Counted from the first letter of the stretch, positions 26,120 to 34,869 are shown. The stretch is 64,000 nt of DNA from Chitinophaga pinensis (GCA_943324745.2 CALPMT020000010.1:43807-107806); one strand, 5' to 3'. Notes: generated from the letters alone by a model not told the origin. Program-made: numbers and translations.

Positions 26120-26825
26120 GAAAACAAAAAGAAATGATATCTGCTTTAGATGTCTTGTCCGTTTTTACTTCTCGAATTTCTTTCGTTTGTGGATTTATCA
26201 ATAGTAAATTGTCTGCGACTTCCATGGTGATGTCTAAGTCATGGGAACTGAAAACAGTACACAACTGATTCTCCACCGTGCATTTTTTTAAGATTTTTAA
26301 AATCTTCCATTTATTCTCGTAATCTAAAAAAGCAGTAGGCTCATCGAGTAAAACTACTCCTGTTTGCTGCACTAAAACTTGCGCAATGGCAATCAATTGC
26401 TTTTCTCCATCGCTTAATTGACTCGTAAATTTCGCTTGTAAATGGGCAATTTGAAGTAGGTCAATGACTGAACGAACTAATGCTGCATCTTGTTCATTGG
26501 TAGTTCCAAACACATTCGTATACGGCACTCTACCCAAAAGCAAATAGGTGTAAACGGTTAGATTTTCGATAATTGGAAAAGAAGTACGAACCAAAGCAAT
26601 CTTTTTCGCAAGTTCTTTTTTTCGTAGTGTTTCCAAACTATTACCCTGCACCAAAACTTCTCCAGACACTAGAGGAATTAGACCTACTAAAGTCTGTAAA
26701 AAAGTAGATTTACCAATCCCATTACGACCAATGAGTCCATACAATTTCCCTTGTTCCAACTGTAACGATGGTATATGTAATAACGCTGTAGTATGACCTA
26801 TTTCAACCGAATTAATTTGTAGCAT
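26109..26825 (-). CDS. ABC transporter ATP-binding protein, iron/cobalamin type
   Basis: The product is 238 residues and powers the importer encoded with the next two genes. P-loop GRNGIGKST (about residue 37), signature LSDGEKQ (the usual LSGGQ with Asp, as often in the FecE/BtuD group), Walker B VLLDEPTAFLD (about 160) and the switch histidine in SSHDLD are all present. It overlaps the permease gene by 14 bp and the convergent FISUMP gene by 11 bp. Confidence 0.92.
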   Translation of the reverse strand: MLQINSVEIGHTTALLHIPSLQLEQGKLYGLIGRNGIGKSTFLQTLVGLIPLVSGEVLVQGNSLETLRKKELAKKIALVRTSFPIIENLTVYTYLLLGRVPYTNVFGTTNEQDAALVRSVIDLLQIAHLQAKFTSQLSDGEKQLIAIAQVLVQQTGVVLLDEPTAFLDYENKWKILKILKKCTVENQLCTVFSSHDLDITMEVADNLLLINPQTKEIREVKTDKTSKADIISFCFPSL

Positions 26826-27819
26826 GCAGACGATTTTTTAATAGGATCCAAATAACAACGGGTGCACCAAAAAGCGAGGTAATACTATTTAAAGGAAGTG
26901 CAATTACGGTTTCTAATTGTAAAAGTAATATATCACACACAAGTAATACCAACGCACCAAACAAAGCAGAAGCGCTAATTAGATGCCAATGATTGGATGT
27001 TTTATAACGCATTTTAACCATATTCGGAACTGCCAAACCAATAAACGCAATTGGACCACAATACGCAGTGATGAGTCCGGTAAATATTGCAACACATAGA
27101 ATTACCAAAATCTTAACTCGCACAACAGAAATCCCTAATTGTGCGGCGCGCTCCTCCCCTAGTACATACGTATTTAAAGGTTTAATTAAAAAGAGCAACA
27201 AACCTAAAGCACCTGAAAAACATAAGAAAATCGCAGGTAGTTGATCAAAACTAACTTGTTGTAAAGAACCAAAGCCCCAGATAGTAAAAGCCTTTAATGC
27301 ATTAACATCCGACATAGATTCAATGACTTGAATTATAGCATTGGTAAAGCTTCCCAACATAATTCCAATGATTAATAATGAAACATTACTTCGAACAAAA
27401 CGCGAAAAGATTAATAAAAATAAACTGTAAATAAATGCACCAAAAACAGCAGCACTAATAATTCCGAAAGAACTAGAAAACAAGGTAAAACCCGTCATAA
27501 TTGCTAACGCAACAAACAAACTCGAACCTGCACTAATTCCTAAAATCGATGGTCCAGCAAGTGGATTGTTAAAAAAGGTCTGCATCAATAAACCAGCAAT
27601 AGACAAACCTGCGCCTGCCAACAGCGCAATACTTGTGCGCGGTAAACGTAATTCGCGAAACACAATTTGTGTCGGATTGGTTGTATCCAAGGAAAAAATG
27701 GAATTCCAAGCATCGGTAAACGAAACGGAAACCTCACCCATTTGCACATGGACAATGGATAAAACAAGTAAAAGCAAAATTAACACTGTTGTATTTCGAA
27801 CAATTATACCACGCGTCAT
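26812..27819 (-). CDS. FecCD-type ABC transporter permease
   Basis: The product is 335 residues with about nine to ten membrane helices, of the FecCD/BtuC family that imports iron-siderophores, heme or cobalamin. Conserved stretches: FRELRLPRTSIALLAGAGL near the N-terminus, NPLAGPSILGIS (about residue 90) and the cytoplasmic coupling region GPIAFIGLAVPN (about 255). It overlaps the ATPase gene by 14 bp and the binding-protein gene by 4 bp, which indicates tight translational coupling. Confidence 0.93.
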   Translation of the reverse strand: MTRGIIVRNTTVLILLLLVLSIVHVQMGEVSVSFTDAWNSIFSLDTTNPTQIVFRELRLPRTSIALLAGAGLSIAGLLMQTFFNNPLAGPSILGISAGSSLFVALAIMTGFTLFSSSFGIISAAVFGAFIYSLFLLIFSRFVRSNVSLLIIGIMLGSFTNAIIQVIESMSDVNALKAFTIWGFGSLQQVSFDQLPAIFLCFSGALGLLLFLIKPLNTYVLGEERAAQLGISVVRVKILVILCVAIFTGLITAYCGPIAFIGLAVPNMVKMRYKTSNHWHLISASALFGALVLLVCDILLLQLETVIALPLNSITSLFGAPVVIWILLKNRLHATN

Positions 27820-28922
27820 TCTGAAAGTTTTCTGTAAAAATAGAGTTTTTTCGCGGAAGCCTCTCCGTTGTTTATTGCAATAAAATCGGATAGTACATGC
27901 TGTGGTTCGCTAGCACTATTTTCCCAATAATAATTAGCACGATGCGAATAACAATAGACTTCCTTGTTGCTATACGCATCCAAAAAACGATATTTAGGAT
28001 TCAAACGCGCAAGCGCTTGTAACGAAGAAACACCAGGTTCAACCCAAACAGCAGCGGTTTTATGAACGTTTAAACAATGTTCCAAAGAAAAAGAAACACT
28101 TCCTGTTCCTTTTGATTTTTTTTCTTGATAATCGAATTGCGCATCCTGAAAAATATGTGCTGCATAACTATTTCCAGCAGGCATATACCATAAATCACCA
28201 ATCAAACAACCTGCAATCAACGAACGTTTTTTTGGCTGTTTAACAGCTTGTTTTTTTAAAGCGTTGTATTCTTTACTGACTTTCGCAAAATAGCGATTTG
28301 CCATTTTTTCTTTCCCAGTCAATACACCATATAATTTTATCCATTCGGCCTTACCTAGCGGGTCGTTCTCGCGCCAATCATAATTTGGCAAACAAACAAC
28401 ACCCAATTTTTTCAATTTGTCTTCCACCATTGGATACGACCCAAATCCATCAAAAACAAGGACATTAGCACCAGTTTTTACTACTTTTTCGGGATTCAAC
28501 TGTGCTATATTTTCAAATTCACCCACCCGATTTGCAGCAATATTGCGCAATAAGGTAGGATTCCAGACATATTTTCGATGGGTAATTCCTTTAACCAATG
28601 CAATTGCATCTAATTTATGTAACATTCCAATCGGGGTAGCAGACAGGGCAACTAGTCCTTTCACAGGTACCGAAATCGCTTGAATATCTTTGGCTAAACG
28701 TGGTGATTGCCCTTTCGAAATTAACGCATACGTGCGTTCCACCGTTCCTTTCTCCGGATCCAATATTTGTAATTCGAGGTAATTGGATTTTGGACGTAAC
28801 GTAAAGTTTTTGGCAAAACGAATTTCACTCTTTGTTGCTATTCGTGAACCATTGCCTTTTTGCTTATAAGCACAAAAATTAAAAACAAAAAAACAGAGTA
28901 ATAGAACAATATGGGTTTTCAT
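27816..28922 (-). CDS. ABC transporter substrate-binding lipoprotein (metal-chelate type)
   Basis: The product is 368 residues. The signal peptide has the lipobox FNFC (cysteine near residue 17), so it is lipid-anchored in the periplasm. The fold is that of TroA/BtuF-like class III binding proteins: VPVKGLVALSATPIGMLHKL, NPEKVVKTGANVLVFDGFGSYP and the long connecting helix. It is the first gene of the importer operon, preceded by a 76-bp gap to the divergent response regulator. The ligand could be a siderophore, heme or cobalamin; no TonB receptor lies nearby to decide. Confidence 0.88.
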   Translation of the reverse strand: MKTHIVLLLCFFVFNFCAYKQKGNGSRIATKSEIRFAKNFTLRPKSNYLELQILDPEKGTVERTYALISKGQSPRLAKDIQAISVPVKGLVALSATPIGMLHKLDAIALVKGITHRKYVWNPTLLRNIAANRVGEFENIAQLNPEKVVKTGANVLVFDGFGSYPMVEDKLKKLGVVCLPNYDWRENDPLGKAEWIKLYGVLTGKEKMANRYFAKVSKEYNALKKQAVKQPKKRSLIAGCLIGDLWYMPAGNSYAAHIFQDAQFDYQEKKSKGTGSVSFSLEHCLNVHKTAAVWVEPGVSSLQALARLNPKYRFLDAYSNKEVYCYSHRANYYWENSASEPQHVLSDFIAINNGEASAKKLYFYRKLSE

Positions 28923-28998
28923 GAAATTAAAAATTGGTATGGTTTATTTTCGTTTATTTGTTAAAGTTACTAATATCAACCTTGGTAAAATAATAACA

Positions 28999-29670
28999 AT
29001 GAAAATTCTATTACTAGAAGATGATTCAATTCTATCTAAAGAAATCGCCACTTTCTGCATAAATAATGCAATTACGTGTGATTATGTACTTGATGGAGAA
29101 GAATTTCAAAGAAAAATACAAACTTCAAAATACGACCTCTACATATTAGATATTAATGTACCAAAAATCAACGGTTTAGATACTTGTAAACATATTCGGG
29201 ATAAAGATCAAACTACCCCCATTCTTATGCTTACAGCTTTTGAGGCACTAGAAGATAAAATAGATGCATTTGATGCTGGCGCAGACGATTATTTAGTTAA
29301 GCCTTTTCATTTTCAAGAACTACTTGCGCGAATAAAAGTATTATATAAACGATCGGAAAATTCAACTGCTAACGAACAAATACTAGCGGTAGATGATCTT
29401 ACAATGTATGTAGATAAGAAAAAGGTGACGCGCGCGGAAGAAGTTATTGAATTAACACCCAAAGAATTTAAACTACTCCATATTTTACTGGAAGCAAAAG
29501 GAAATATTTTATCAAAACAAGAAATTTCGGAACAACTTTGGGACTATCATATCGAAACAAATATTAATACGATAGAAGTATACATTAATTTTTTGCGTAA
29601 AAAAATTGACGTAAAACACGAAAACAAATTAATACAAACCAAAATTGGATTTGGCTATTTTATTCAATAA
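28999..29670 (+). CDS. OmpR/PhoB-family response regulator
   Basis: The product is 223 residues. The receiver domain (1-115) has the acidic pair EDD at 7-9, phosphoacceptor Asp51 in YILDINVP and the conserved lysine in DYLVKPF. The winged-helix DNA-binding domain (about 130-223) shows ELTPKEFKLLHILLE and NTIEVYINFLRKKID. The start is at 28999 because MKILLLEDD opens the receiver; the open frame extends upstream but lacks conservation. It is 6 bp before its kinase. This class binds head-to-tail repeats with a period near 11 bp; one such site lies at the end of the kinase gene. Confidence 0.95.
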   Translation: MKILLLEDDSILSKEIATFCINNAITCDYVLDGEEFQRKIQTSKYDLYILDINVPKINGLDTCKHIRDKDQTTPILMLTAFEALEDKIDAFDAGADDYLVKPFHFQELLARIKVLYKRSENSTANEQILAVDDLTMYVDKKKVTRAEEVIELTPKEFKLLHILLEAKGNILSKQEISEQLWDYHIETNINTIEVYINFLRKKIDVKHENKLIQTKIGFGYFIQ

Positions 29671-29676
29671 AGCACT

Positions 29677-31026
29677 ATGACAATTCGACGAAAATTAACA
29701 TTAGTAATCAGTGGATTATTGACCATACTTTTCCTATTCGCTTCCACGATGATACTTTTTATGGATGCAACATTTCGAAAAACAGAATTTAAAAAACGTT
29801 TAGAAGAAAAAGCCTTGAATTCTGTTAAACTGTTAATCGATGTCAAAGAGGTGGATAAAAACCTTTTGAAAATCATTGATAAAAATACGGTACATAAATT
29901 ATTCAATGAAAAGACACTTATTTTTGATGGTAAACACCAATTAATTTACGCAAGTTTAGATGATACTAAGATACATTGGAACAAAAGAGATTTACATTAC
30001 CTATCCAAACACGGATTTTTTTTTAGAGAAGAAGAAAATACTGAAATCCTTGGTATATATTATAAAACAAAAGGGAAAGATTATTATGTTTTAACTTCAG
30101 CAACAGACAAATACGGAAAGAGACAAGTCGAATTTTTATCTATCTCCTTAATTATTACATTTATTATATTAACCATGATTGGATGGTTAATCACCATCTA
30201 TATGGTTCGAAAAGGATTAAAACCATTAGATATATTTCATTCAAAAATCAGTAAAATAAATGAAAACAACCTTGATGTTCGTATTGATACAGATAAAGGA
30301 AGTAATAATGAAATTGATTTATTAGGTAACGAATTCAATTTAATGTTAAATCGTATTGAACAGGCATACCAAAAACAACGAGAATTTACATCGAATGCAA
30401 GCCATGAATTAAAAACACCGATAGCACGAATAATTTCTCAATTAGAAAATATTTACACCAATGCGCCGGAAAATGTTAGAGATAAAATAATGCGTGTTAT
30501 CGATAGTGCTGAAAATTTAAATGAATTAATTCAATCGCTTTTGCTACTAACTAAGTTAGAAAATCGCACGAATAACATGCAAATATTGATCCGTATCGAC
30601 ACCGTTATGGATAAAACGATTGAACGAATTTGTAAACAACACCCGGATTTTAAAATCTATTTCTCCATAAATCTTAGGGAAGATCACTACAATTTATTAA
30701 GTATAAATACAGACCCAAAATTAATCGAAATTGTATTTGTAAACCTTTTCAGAAATGCTTATTTATACAGTGCAAATAAAACACTACATATAGAATTATT
30801 TGAACATGCGAATAAATTAAAAATTCACTTTATTAACGACGGTATTACCTTATCTGCAAGTGAACAAAAATTAATTTTCGACCCTTTTTATCGAGGACCA
30901 AACGCACATAATAACAATGGTCTCGGACTTGGACTTAGAATTTGCGAACGAATATTAACACAATTTCATTATAAAATAGCATACATTATAGTTGACAATA
31001 AAAATTGTTTCGAAATAACTTTTTAA
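29677..31026 (+). CDS. Membrane sensor histidine kinase
   Basis: The product is 449 residues. Two membrane helices (about 9-29 and 155-177) enclose a sensor loop of about 125 residues with no domain I recognise. HAMP follows (about 178-232). The HisKA phosphoacceptor is in NASHELKTP (about residue 249). The ATPase domain has an N-box NLFRNAYLYS, a reduced G1 box INDGI and a G2 box GLGLGL near the end. It is co-transcribed with the response regulator, and its stop codon lies inside the 11-bp-period repeat at 31019-31039. Confidence 0.94.
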   Translation: MTIRRKLTLVISGLLTILFLFASTMILFMDATFRKTEFKKRLEEKALNSVKLLIDVKEVDKNLLKIIDKNTVHKLFNEKTLIFDGKHQLIYASLDDTKIHWNKRDLHYLSKHGFFFREEENTEILGIYYKTKGKDYYVLTSATDKYGKRQVEFLSISLIITFIILTMIGWLITIYMVRKGLKPLDIFHSKISKINENNLDVRIDTDKGSNNEIDLLGNEFNLMLNRIEQAYQKQREFTSNASHELKTPIARIISQLENIYTNAPENVRDKIMRVIDSAENLNELIQSLLLLTKLENRTNNMQILIRIDTVMDKTIERICKQHPDFKIYFSINLREDHYNLLSINTDPKLIEIVFVNLFRNAYLYSANKTLHIELFEHANKLKIHFINDGITLSASEQKLIFDPFYRGPNAHNNNGLGLGLRICERILTQFHYKIAYIIVDNKNCFEITF

Positions 31027-31039
31027 GGTCTTTTTAAGG
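31019..31039. promoter_or_regulatory. Tandem 10-bp direct repeat, candidate OmpR/PhoB-type operator
   Basis: CTTTTTAAGG occurs at 31019-31028 and, identically, at 31030-31039, an 11-bp period. Two head-to-tail copies one helical turn apart is the geometry bound by dimers of this regulator class. The site overlaps the kinase stop codon (31024-31026) and lies 57 bp upstream of the small membrane peptide that precedes nhaA, so it is a candidate target of the adjacent regulator. Function is inferred. Confidence 0.55.
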
Positions 31040-31053
31040 ATAGATTCTAGATG

Positions 31054-31100
31054 AAATAATTTGGAATGTTGTAAGTTTGAAATAAATAATTTGCAATGTT
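31054..31100. repeat. 17-bp direct repeat overlapping the start of the first membrane peptide
   Basis: AAATAATTTGSAATGTT (S is G then C) occurs at 31054-31070 and 31084-31100, 30 bp apart, close to three helical turns. The second copy covers the ATG at 31096. It could be a second regulator site or a translational control element. Confidence 0.5.
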
Positions 31101-31203
31101 TCAAATTTTAAAAAAATATTGGAATCCTATTAAAAAAACAATCTTGTTTAGCATAATTAGCATCATCATATTCTATTTAATTAGTAAAATATTGAATAAA
31201 TAA
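31096..31203 (+). CDS. Putative 35-residue single-span membrane peptide upstream of nhaA
   Basis: ATG at 31096, TAA at 31201-31203. The translation begins MFQILKKYWNPIKK, continues with a hydrophobic helix rich in Ile (about residues 15-31: TILFSIISIIIFYLI) and ends SKILNK. Basic residues flank both ends of the helix. It is too short for usual gene callers. Support comes from its position between a two-component system and nhaA and from a similar peptide after nhaA. It could be a small transporter subunit or regulator (compare KdpF), a type I toxin-like peptide, or chance; I cannot exclude the last. Confidence 0.4.
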   Translation: MFQILKKYWNPIKKTILFSIISIIIFYLISKILNK

Positions 31204-31390
31204 GATGACAATTATAAAAACAATAAACTCAAATCCAATCTATTGACTCATCAACACACTAGGATAACCCATTGAGTATTATTGGTGAAAAACGTTTCCA
31301 TTAAAACAGGATATGAATACTACATCCTTTTAAAAAAAAGAACATTTGACCAACATTAGAAAAGATGTTTTGAAAAATGTCAAGCAAAAA

Positions 31391-32557
31391 ATGAAAAAAA
31401 AATATAATAACTCAAAACTTAGTTACTTATTCACGGACTTTATAGAAAGTGAAAAATCAGGCGGTCTAATTCTAATAGCGTGTACCCTTATATCTTTAGT
31501 AATTGCTAATTCAAACTATGGTGAAACCTATCTAAACTTTTGGGATATCCAATTCTCTGGTCACAGTATAGAACATTGGATTAACGACGGTTTAATGACT
31601 ATATTCTTTTTACTTGTCGGCTTGGAACTAGAGCGCGAAATTTATAAAGGAGAACTTTCCAAAATTAAAGATGCAATGCTCCCGATTTTTGGAGCACTAG
31701 GTGGAATGATTGTGCCAGCTGCGATATTTTTACTATTCAATTTTGGAACTAAAACACAAGCTGGTGCTGGTATTCCAATGGCTACAGATATTGCTTTTGC
31801 TTTGGGGGTACTATCCTTATTAGGTAGTAGAGTGCCTGCTTCTTTAAAAATATTTTTAACTGCTTTGGCTGTTATCGACGACTTAGGAGCAATCATCATT
31901 ATTGCCATTTTTTATACCAAAACTTTATTTTGGTCAAATCTCTTGATAGCCTTAGGTCTTTTTATTTTGCTTTTGATTTTAAACAGAATGAAAATCAAAA
32001 ATCTAATACCTTATTTAATTGGCGGTATTGCAATGTGGTATTTTATGTTGCATTCCGGGGTACATGCCACAATCACAGGTGTATTGTTAGCATTCGCTAT
32101 CCCATTTGGGAACGGAGACAAAAAATCAACCTCCTACATATTGCAACATGCCCTTCATAAACCAGTTGCATTTATTATTTTACCCCTTTTCGCATTGGCT
32201 AACACAGCAATTATTTTCAAGGGAAATCTAATTGAAACCGTTACCGAAAATAATAGTCTAGGTATTGCACTTGGACTAATTATAGGGAAACCTATTGGTA
32301 TTTTTCTAATGTCATTTTTAGCTGTCACCTTGGGCTTTTGTAAACTTCCAAAAGATGTAAACTGGAAATCCATTTTTGGGGTAGGTATTTTAGGAGGCAT
32401 AGGATTTACAATGTCCATCTTCGTGACATTACTTGCGTTTGAAAACGAAACAATAATTAACAATTCAAAATTAATTATATTAATTTCTTCTTCTACTGCT
32501 GGTTTAATCGGTTTTTTAACTTTAAGAATGCTATTGAAACCATGGAGGAAAAACTAA
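31391..32557 (+). CDS. nhaA: Na+/H+ antiporter NhaA
   Basis: Exchanges internal Na+ (or Li+) for external H+, controlling sodium and pH. The product is 388 residues from the ATG at 31391, the same length as the E. coli protein; an in-frame TTG at 31346 is the alternative. About 12 helices are predicted. The NhaA signature VGLELEREIYKGEL is near residue 75, ATDIAFALGVL carries the Asp of helix IV, and AVIDDLGAI carries the two transport aspartates of helix V (about 161-162). A 187-bp leader separates it from the upstream peptide; it contains no ORF of note. It probably belongs to the same ion-homeostasis block as clc. Confidence 0.95.
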   Translation: MKKKYNNSKLSYLFTDFIESEKSGGLILIACTLISLVIANSNYGETYLNFWDIQFSGHSIEHWINDGLMTIFFLLVGLELEREIYKGELSKIKDAMLPIFGALGGMIVPAAIFLLFNFGTKTQAGAGIPMATDIAFALGVLSLLGSRVPASLKIFLTALAVIDDLGAIIIIAIFYTKTLFWSNLLIALGLFILLLILNRMKIKNLIPYLIGGIAMWYFMLHSGVHATITGVLLAFAIPFGNGDKKSTSYILQHALHKPVAFIILPLFALANTAIIFKGNLIETVTENNSLGIALGLIIGKPIGIFLMSFLAVTLGFCKLPKDVNWKSIFGVGILGGIGFTMSIFVTLLAFENETIINNSKLIILISSSTAGLIGFLTLRMLLKPWRKN

Positions 32558-32631
32558 TACAGTTACTACTTTTAAAATAAACGTTATCCAAAAAAAGAAT
32601 CATTTTAGAAATTTATTAGTTTAAAAAAGCC

Positions 32632-32733
32632 ATGAAAAATAAATTAGACATGAAATTCATTAAAGGGATCATCACAATTTTAGTAATTAGTAGTGGCTTA
32701 ATCCTATTTGTTTTGTACGTAATAAATAACTAA
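32632..32733 (+). CDS. Putative 33-residue single-span membrane peptide between nhaA and clc
   Basis: ATG at 32632, TAA at 32731-32733. The translation starts MKNKLDMKFIKG, has one hydrophobic helix (about residues 12-30) and ends YVINN. It lies 74 bp after nhaA and about 210 bp before the ClC gene, on the same strand. Its layout (basic N-terminus, single helix, short tail) matches the peptide at 31096, though the two sequences are not obviously homologous. No experimental family is known to me. Confidence 0.4.
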   Translation: MKNKLDMKFIKGIITILVISSGLILFVLYVINN

Positions 32734-32944
32734 AAAATGTAACCCAAACCTTTTATACTCCAATAAAACCGCACTAAACAAATGATAGCAGGTCATAGAA
32801 TTTATGTGCTATAAAAAATACGTTAAAAAAACAAAGTTAATAACTGATAGATAGGTCAAATCGATTGCTATACAATTAGTAATAAATTTGTAAAAGCGAT
32901 ATTTAATTGTTAAAACAACATCAAACAAATTGGAATTAAATACG

Positions 32945-34756
32945 ATGATGATTTATACACGTTTGAAAAACAAAATAAGAAACCTTTTAATTTTCTTACA
33001 TCAAAGTATTTTATTCATCAAATCAAAATTGTCGCATCGCCAATTTATTTTTATTGCTAGTATTTTAGTCGGTATTTCTGCAGGATTTGCTGCTGTAATT
33101 CTAAAACAATTATTACATTATATCTTCTTAATAATCAACGACAATAGCATTATACATTCCTATATCTATTACGCCATTCTTCCGATTACCGGTATCCTAC
33201 TTTCTATCATCATCACAAATTACCTTTTTAGAAAGAAGAAAATGTTTAAAGGGCTTACGGGTCTACTCACCATTATCCACAAACGATCTTCCATAGTACC
33301 TCGTATTCATATGTACTCCCAAATCATTACCAGTTCGCTTACCGTTGGTTTTGGTGGGTCCGCAGGAGTAGAAGCTCCAATTGTAATCACGGGAGCAGCA
33401 TTTGGTTCCAACTTTGCGCGCACATACAAACTCACCCAAAAAGACCGAACATTATTACTTGCTTGTGGTGTTGCTGCCGGTATCGGAGGTGCCTTCAATG
33501 CCCCAATCGCGGGTGTACTTTTCTCTTTAGAAGTTTTAACCTTAGACGTTACTATTTCTGCTTTTATTCCGCTAATTATTGCTGCTGCGAGTGGCACCCT
33601 AATATCCAAAATATTTCTTGGTCAAGATGTACTTTTGTCTTTCCATTCCACACAAGCATTTAACTACAAAAACCTACCATTGTATATTATACTCGGAATT
33701 TTAGCTGGCCTACTTTCTGTTTATCATACGCGTATTTTCCATTGGGTAGAACAAAAAATGCAAATCTTAAAATTTAAAAAACTGCAAAAAGGATTAATTG
33801 GTGGATCGCTATTAGCACTATTGATTTTTCTATTTCCATCCCTTTATGGAGAAGGATATGAAAGCATCAAATGGCTAGCTGGCGGAAATGAAATTAAACT
33901 ACTAAATAACAGTACATTAAAACCATACTTCTTGAATGAATGGTCATTGGTAATTTTTCTCTTATTTTTAATTTTCTTAAAACCAATTGCCACTGGACTA
34001 ACACTTGGAAGTGGCGGAAATGGCGGAAATTTTGCCCCTTCGCTATTTATGGGTGCATACCTTGGCTTTGTAATTTCGCACCTAACCAATCTTATTTTTG
34101 ACCTTGACATTCCAGAAGGAAATTTTACTCTCGTTGGTATGGCTGGGATTTTAAGTGGACTTTACCATGCTCCATTAACCGCTATATTCTTGATTGCTGA
34201 AATTACGGGAGGATATGAATTAATGATCCCACTCATGATCGTCTCTTCCATAAGTTTTGCCATCTCAAAATATTTTGAACCTTATTCGATGGACACAAAA
34301 AAAATTGCAGAAGCAGGAGAAATAATTAGTTCAAACAAAGACGAACAAGTGTTATCCAGTATCGACATCAATTCGTTAATTGAAACAAATTACCATAAAA
34401 TTCTTCCTTCCCAAACCCTTGGCGAAATTGTTATGTTGATGAAAGATTCAAGCAAAAACATATTCCCTGTTGTCACTTCGACGAATGAATTTCTTGGCGT
34501 TATATTGATTGAGAATATAAAAGATGTAATGTTCGAAACCTCTATGTACACAAAAATTACGGCAAGTGAACTAATGACAATTCCTAAACACATTGTCTCC
34601 AAAGATCAAAATTTGGAAACCATACTTAAATTTATGGAAGTAAATGATTATTGGTTTGTTCCGGTTGTATTTGAAAATGAATTCAAAGGATTTATATCTA
34701 AAAATAAAATTTTGACAAATTACAGAATGCGTCTAAGAAATGAAATTTTAGAATAA
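32945..34756 (+). CDS. ClC-family chloride channel with C-terminal CBS domains
   Basis: The product is about 603 residues. The ClC membrane domain spans about 20-440 and two CBS domains fill about 465-603. Anion-pathway motifs: GGSAGVEAP (equivalent to GREGP; the gating glutamate is present), FNAPIAGVLFSLEV and GSGGNGGNFAPSLFMGA (GxFxP). At the internal proton-glutamate position of exchangers such as E. coli ClcA, the residue is valine (bases 33533-33535), as in vertebrate ClC channels, so passive chloride conductance is more likely than Cl-/H+ exchange. The start is an ATG pair at 32945/32948; an in-frame TTG at 32930 is less likely. Confidence 0.92.
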   Translation: MMIYTRLKNKIRNLLIFLHQSILFIKSKLSHRQFIFIASILVGISAGFAAVILKQLLHYIFLIINDNSIIHSYIYYAILPITGILLSIIITNYLFRKKKMFKGLTGLLTIIHKRSSIVPRIHMYSQIITSSLTVGFGGSAGVEAPIVITGAAFGSNFARTYKLTQKDRTLLLACGVAAGIGGAFNAPIAGVLFSLEVLTLDVTISAFIPLIIAAASGTLISKIFLGQDVLLSFHSTQAFNYKNLPLYIILGILAGLLSVYHTRIFHWVEQKMQILKFKKLQKGLIGGSLLALLIFLFPSLYGEGYESIKWLAGGNEIKLLNNSTLKPYFLNEWSLVIFLLFLIFLKPIATGLTLGSGGNGGNFAPSLFMGAYLGFVISHLTNLIFDLDIPEGNFTLVGMAGILSGLYHAPLTAIFLIAEITGGYELMIPLMIVSSISFAISKYFEPYSMDTKKIAEAGEIISSNKDEQVLSSIDINSLIETNYHKILPSQTLGEIVMLMKDSSKNIFPVVTSTNEFLGVILIENIKDVMFETSMYTKITASELMTIPKHIVSKDQNLETILKFMEVNDYWFVPVVFENEFKGFISKNKILTNYRMRLRNEILE

Positions 34757-34837
34757 TACCACCCTATACGAAATTGGTATCTGATTATCACTAACTATTA
34801 TTAAAGGTATTTCGTTTTAACACGCTTCAAATTACCG

Positions 34838-34845
34838 TATCTTTG
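34838..34845 (+). promoter_or_regulatory. Candidate -7 box of the DEAD-box helicase gene
   Basis: TATCTTTG, a full TAnnTTTG match, 25 bp before the ATG at 34870. No TTG at 19-20 bp upstream. Confidence 0.5.
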
Positions 34846-34869
34846 TACTATCATCTATTTGATTACATT

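Noticed and set aside
31205..31246. 13-codon frame right after the first membrane peptide
   Set aside because: Too short and without hydrophobic or conserved pattern.
31313..31348. Start of nhaA at the TTG codon 31346
   Set aside because: The ATG at 31391 gives the family length of 388 residues and a normal N-terminus.
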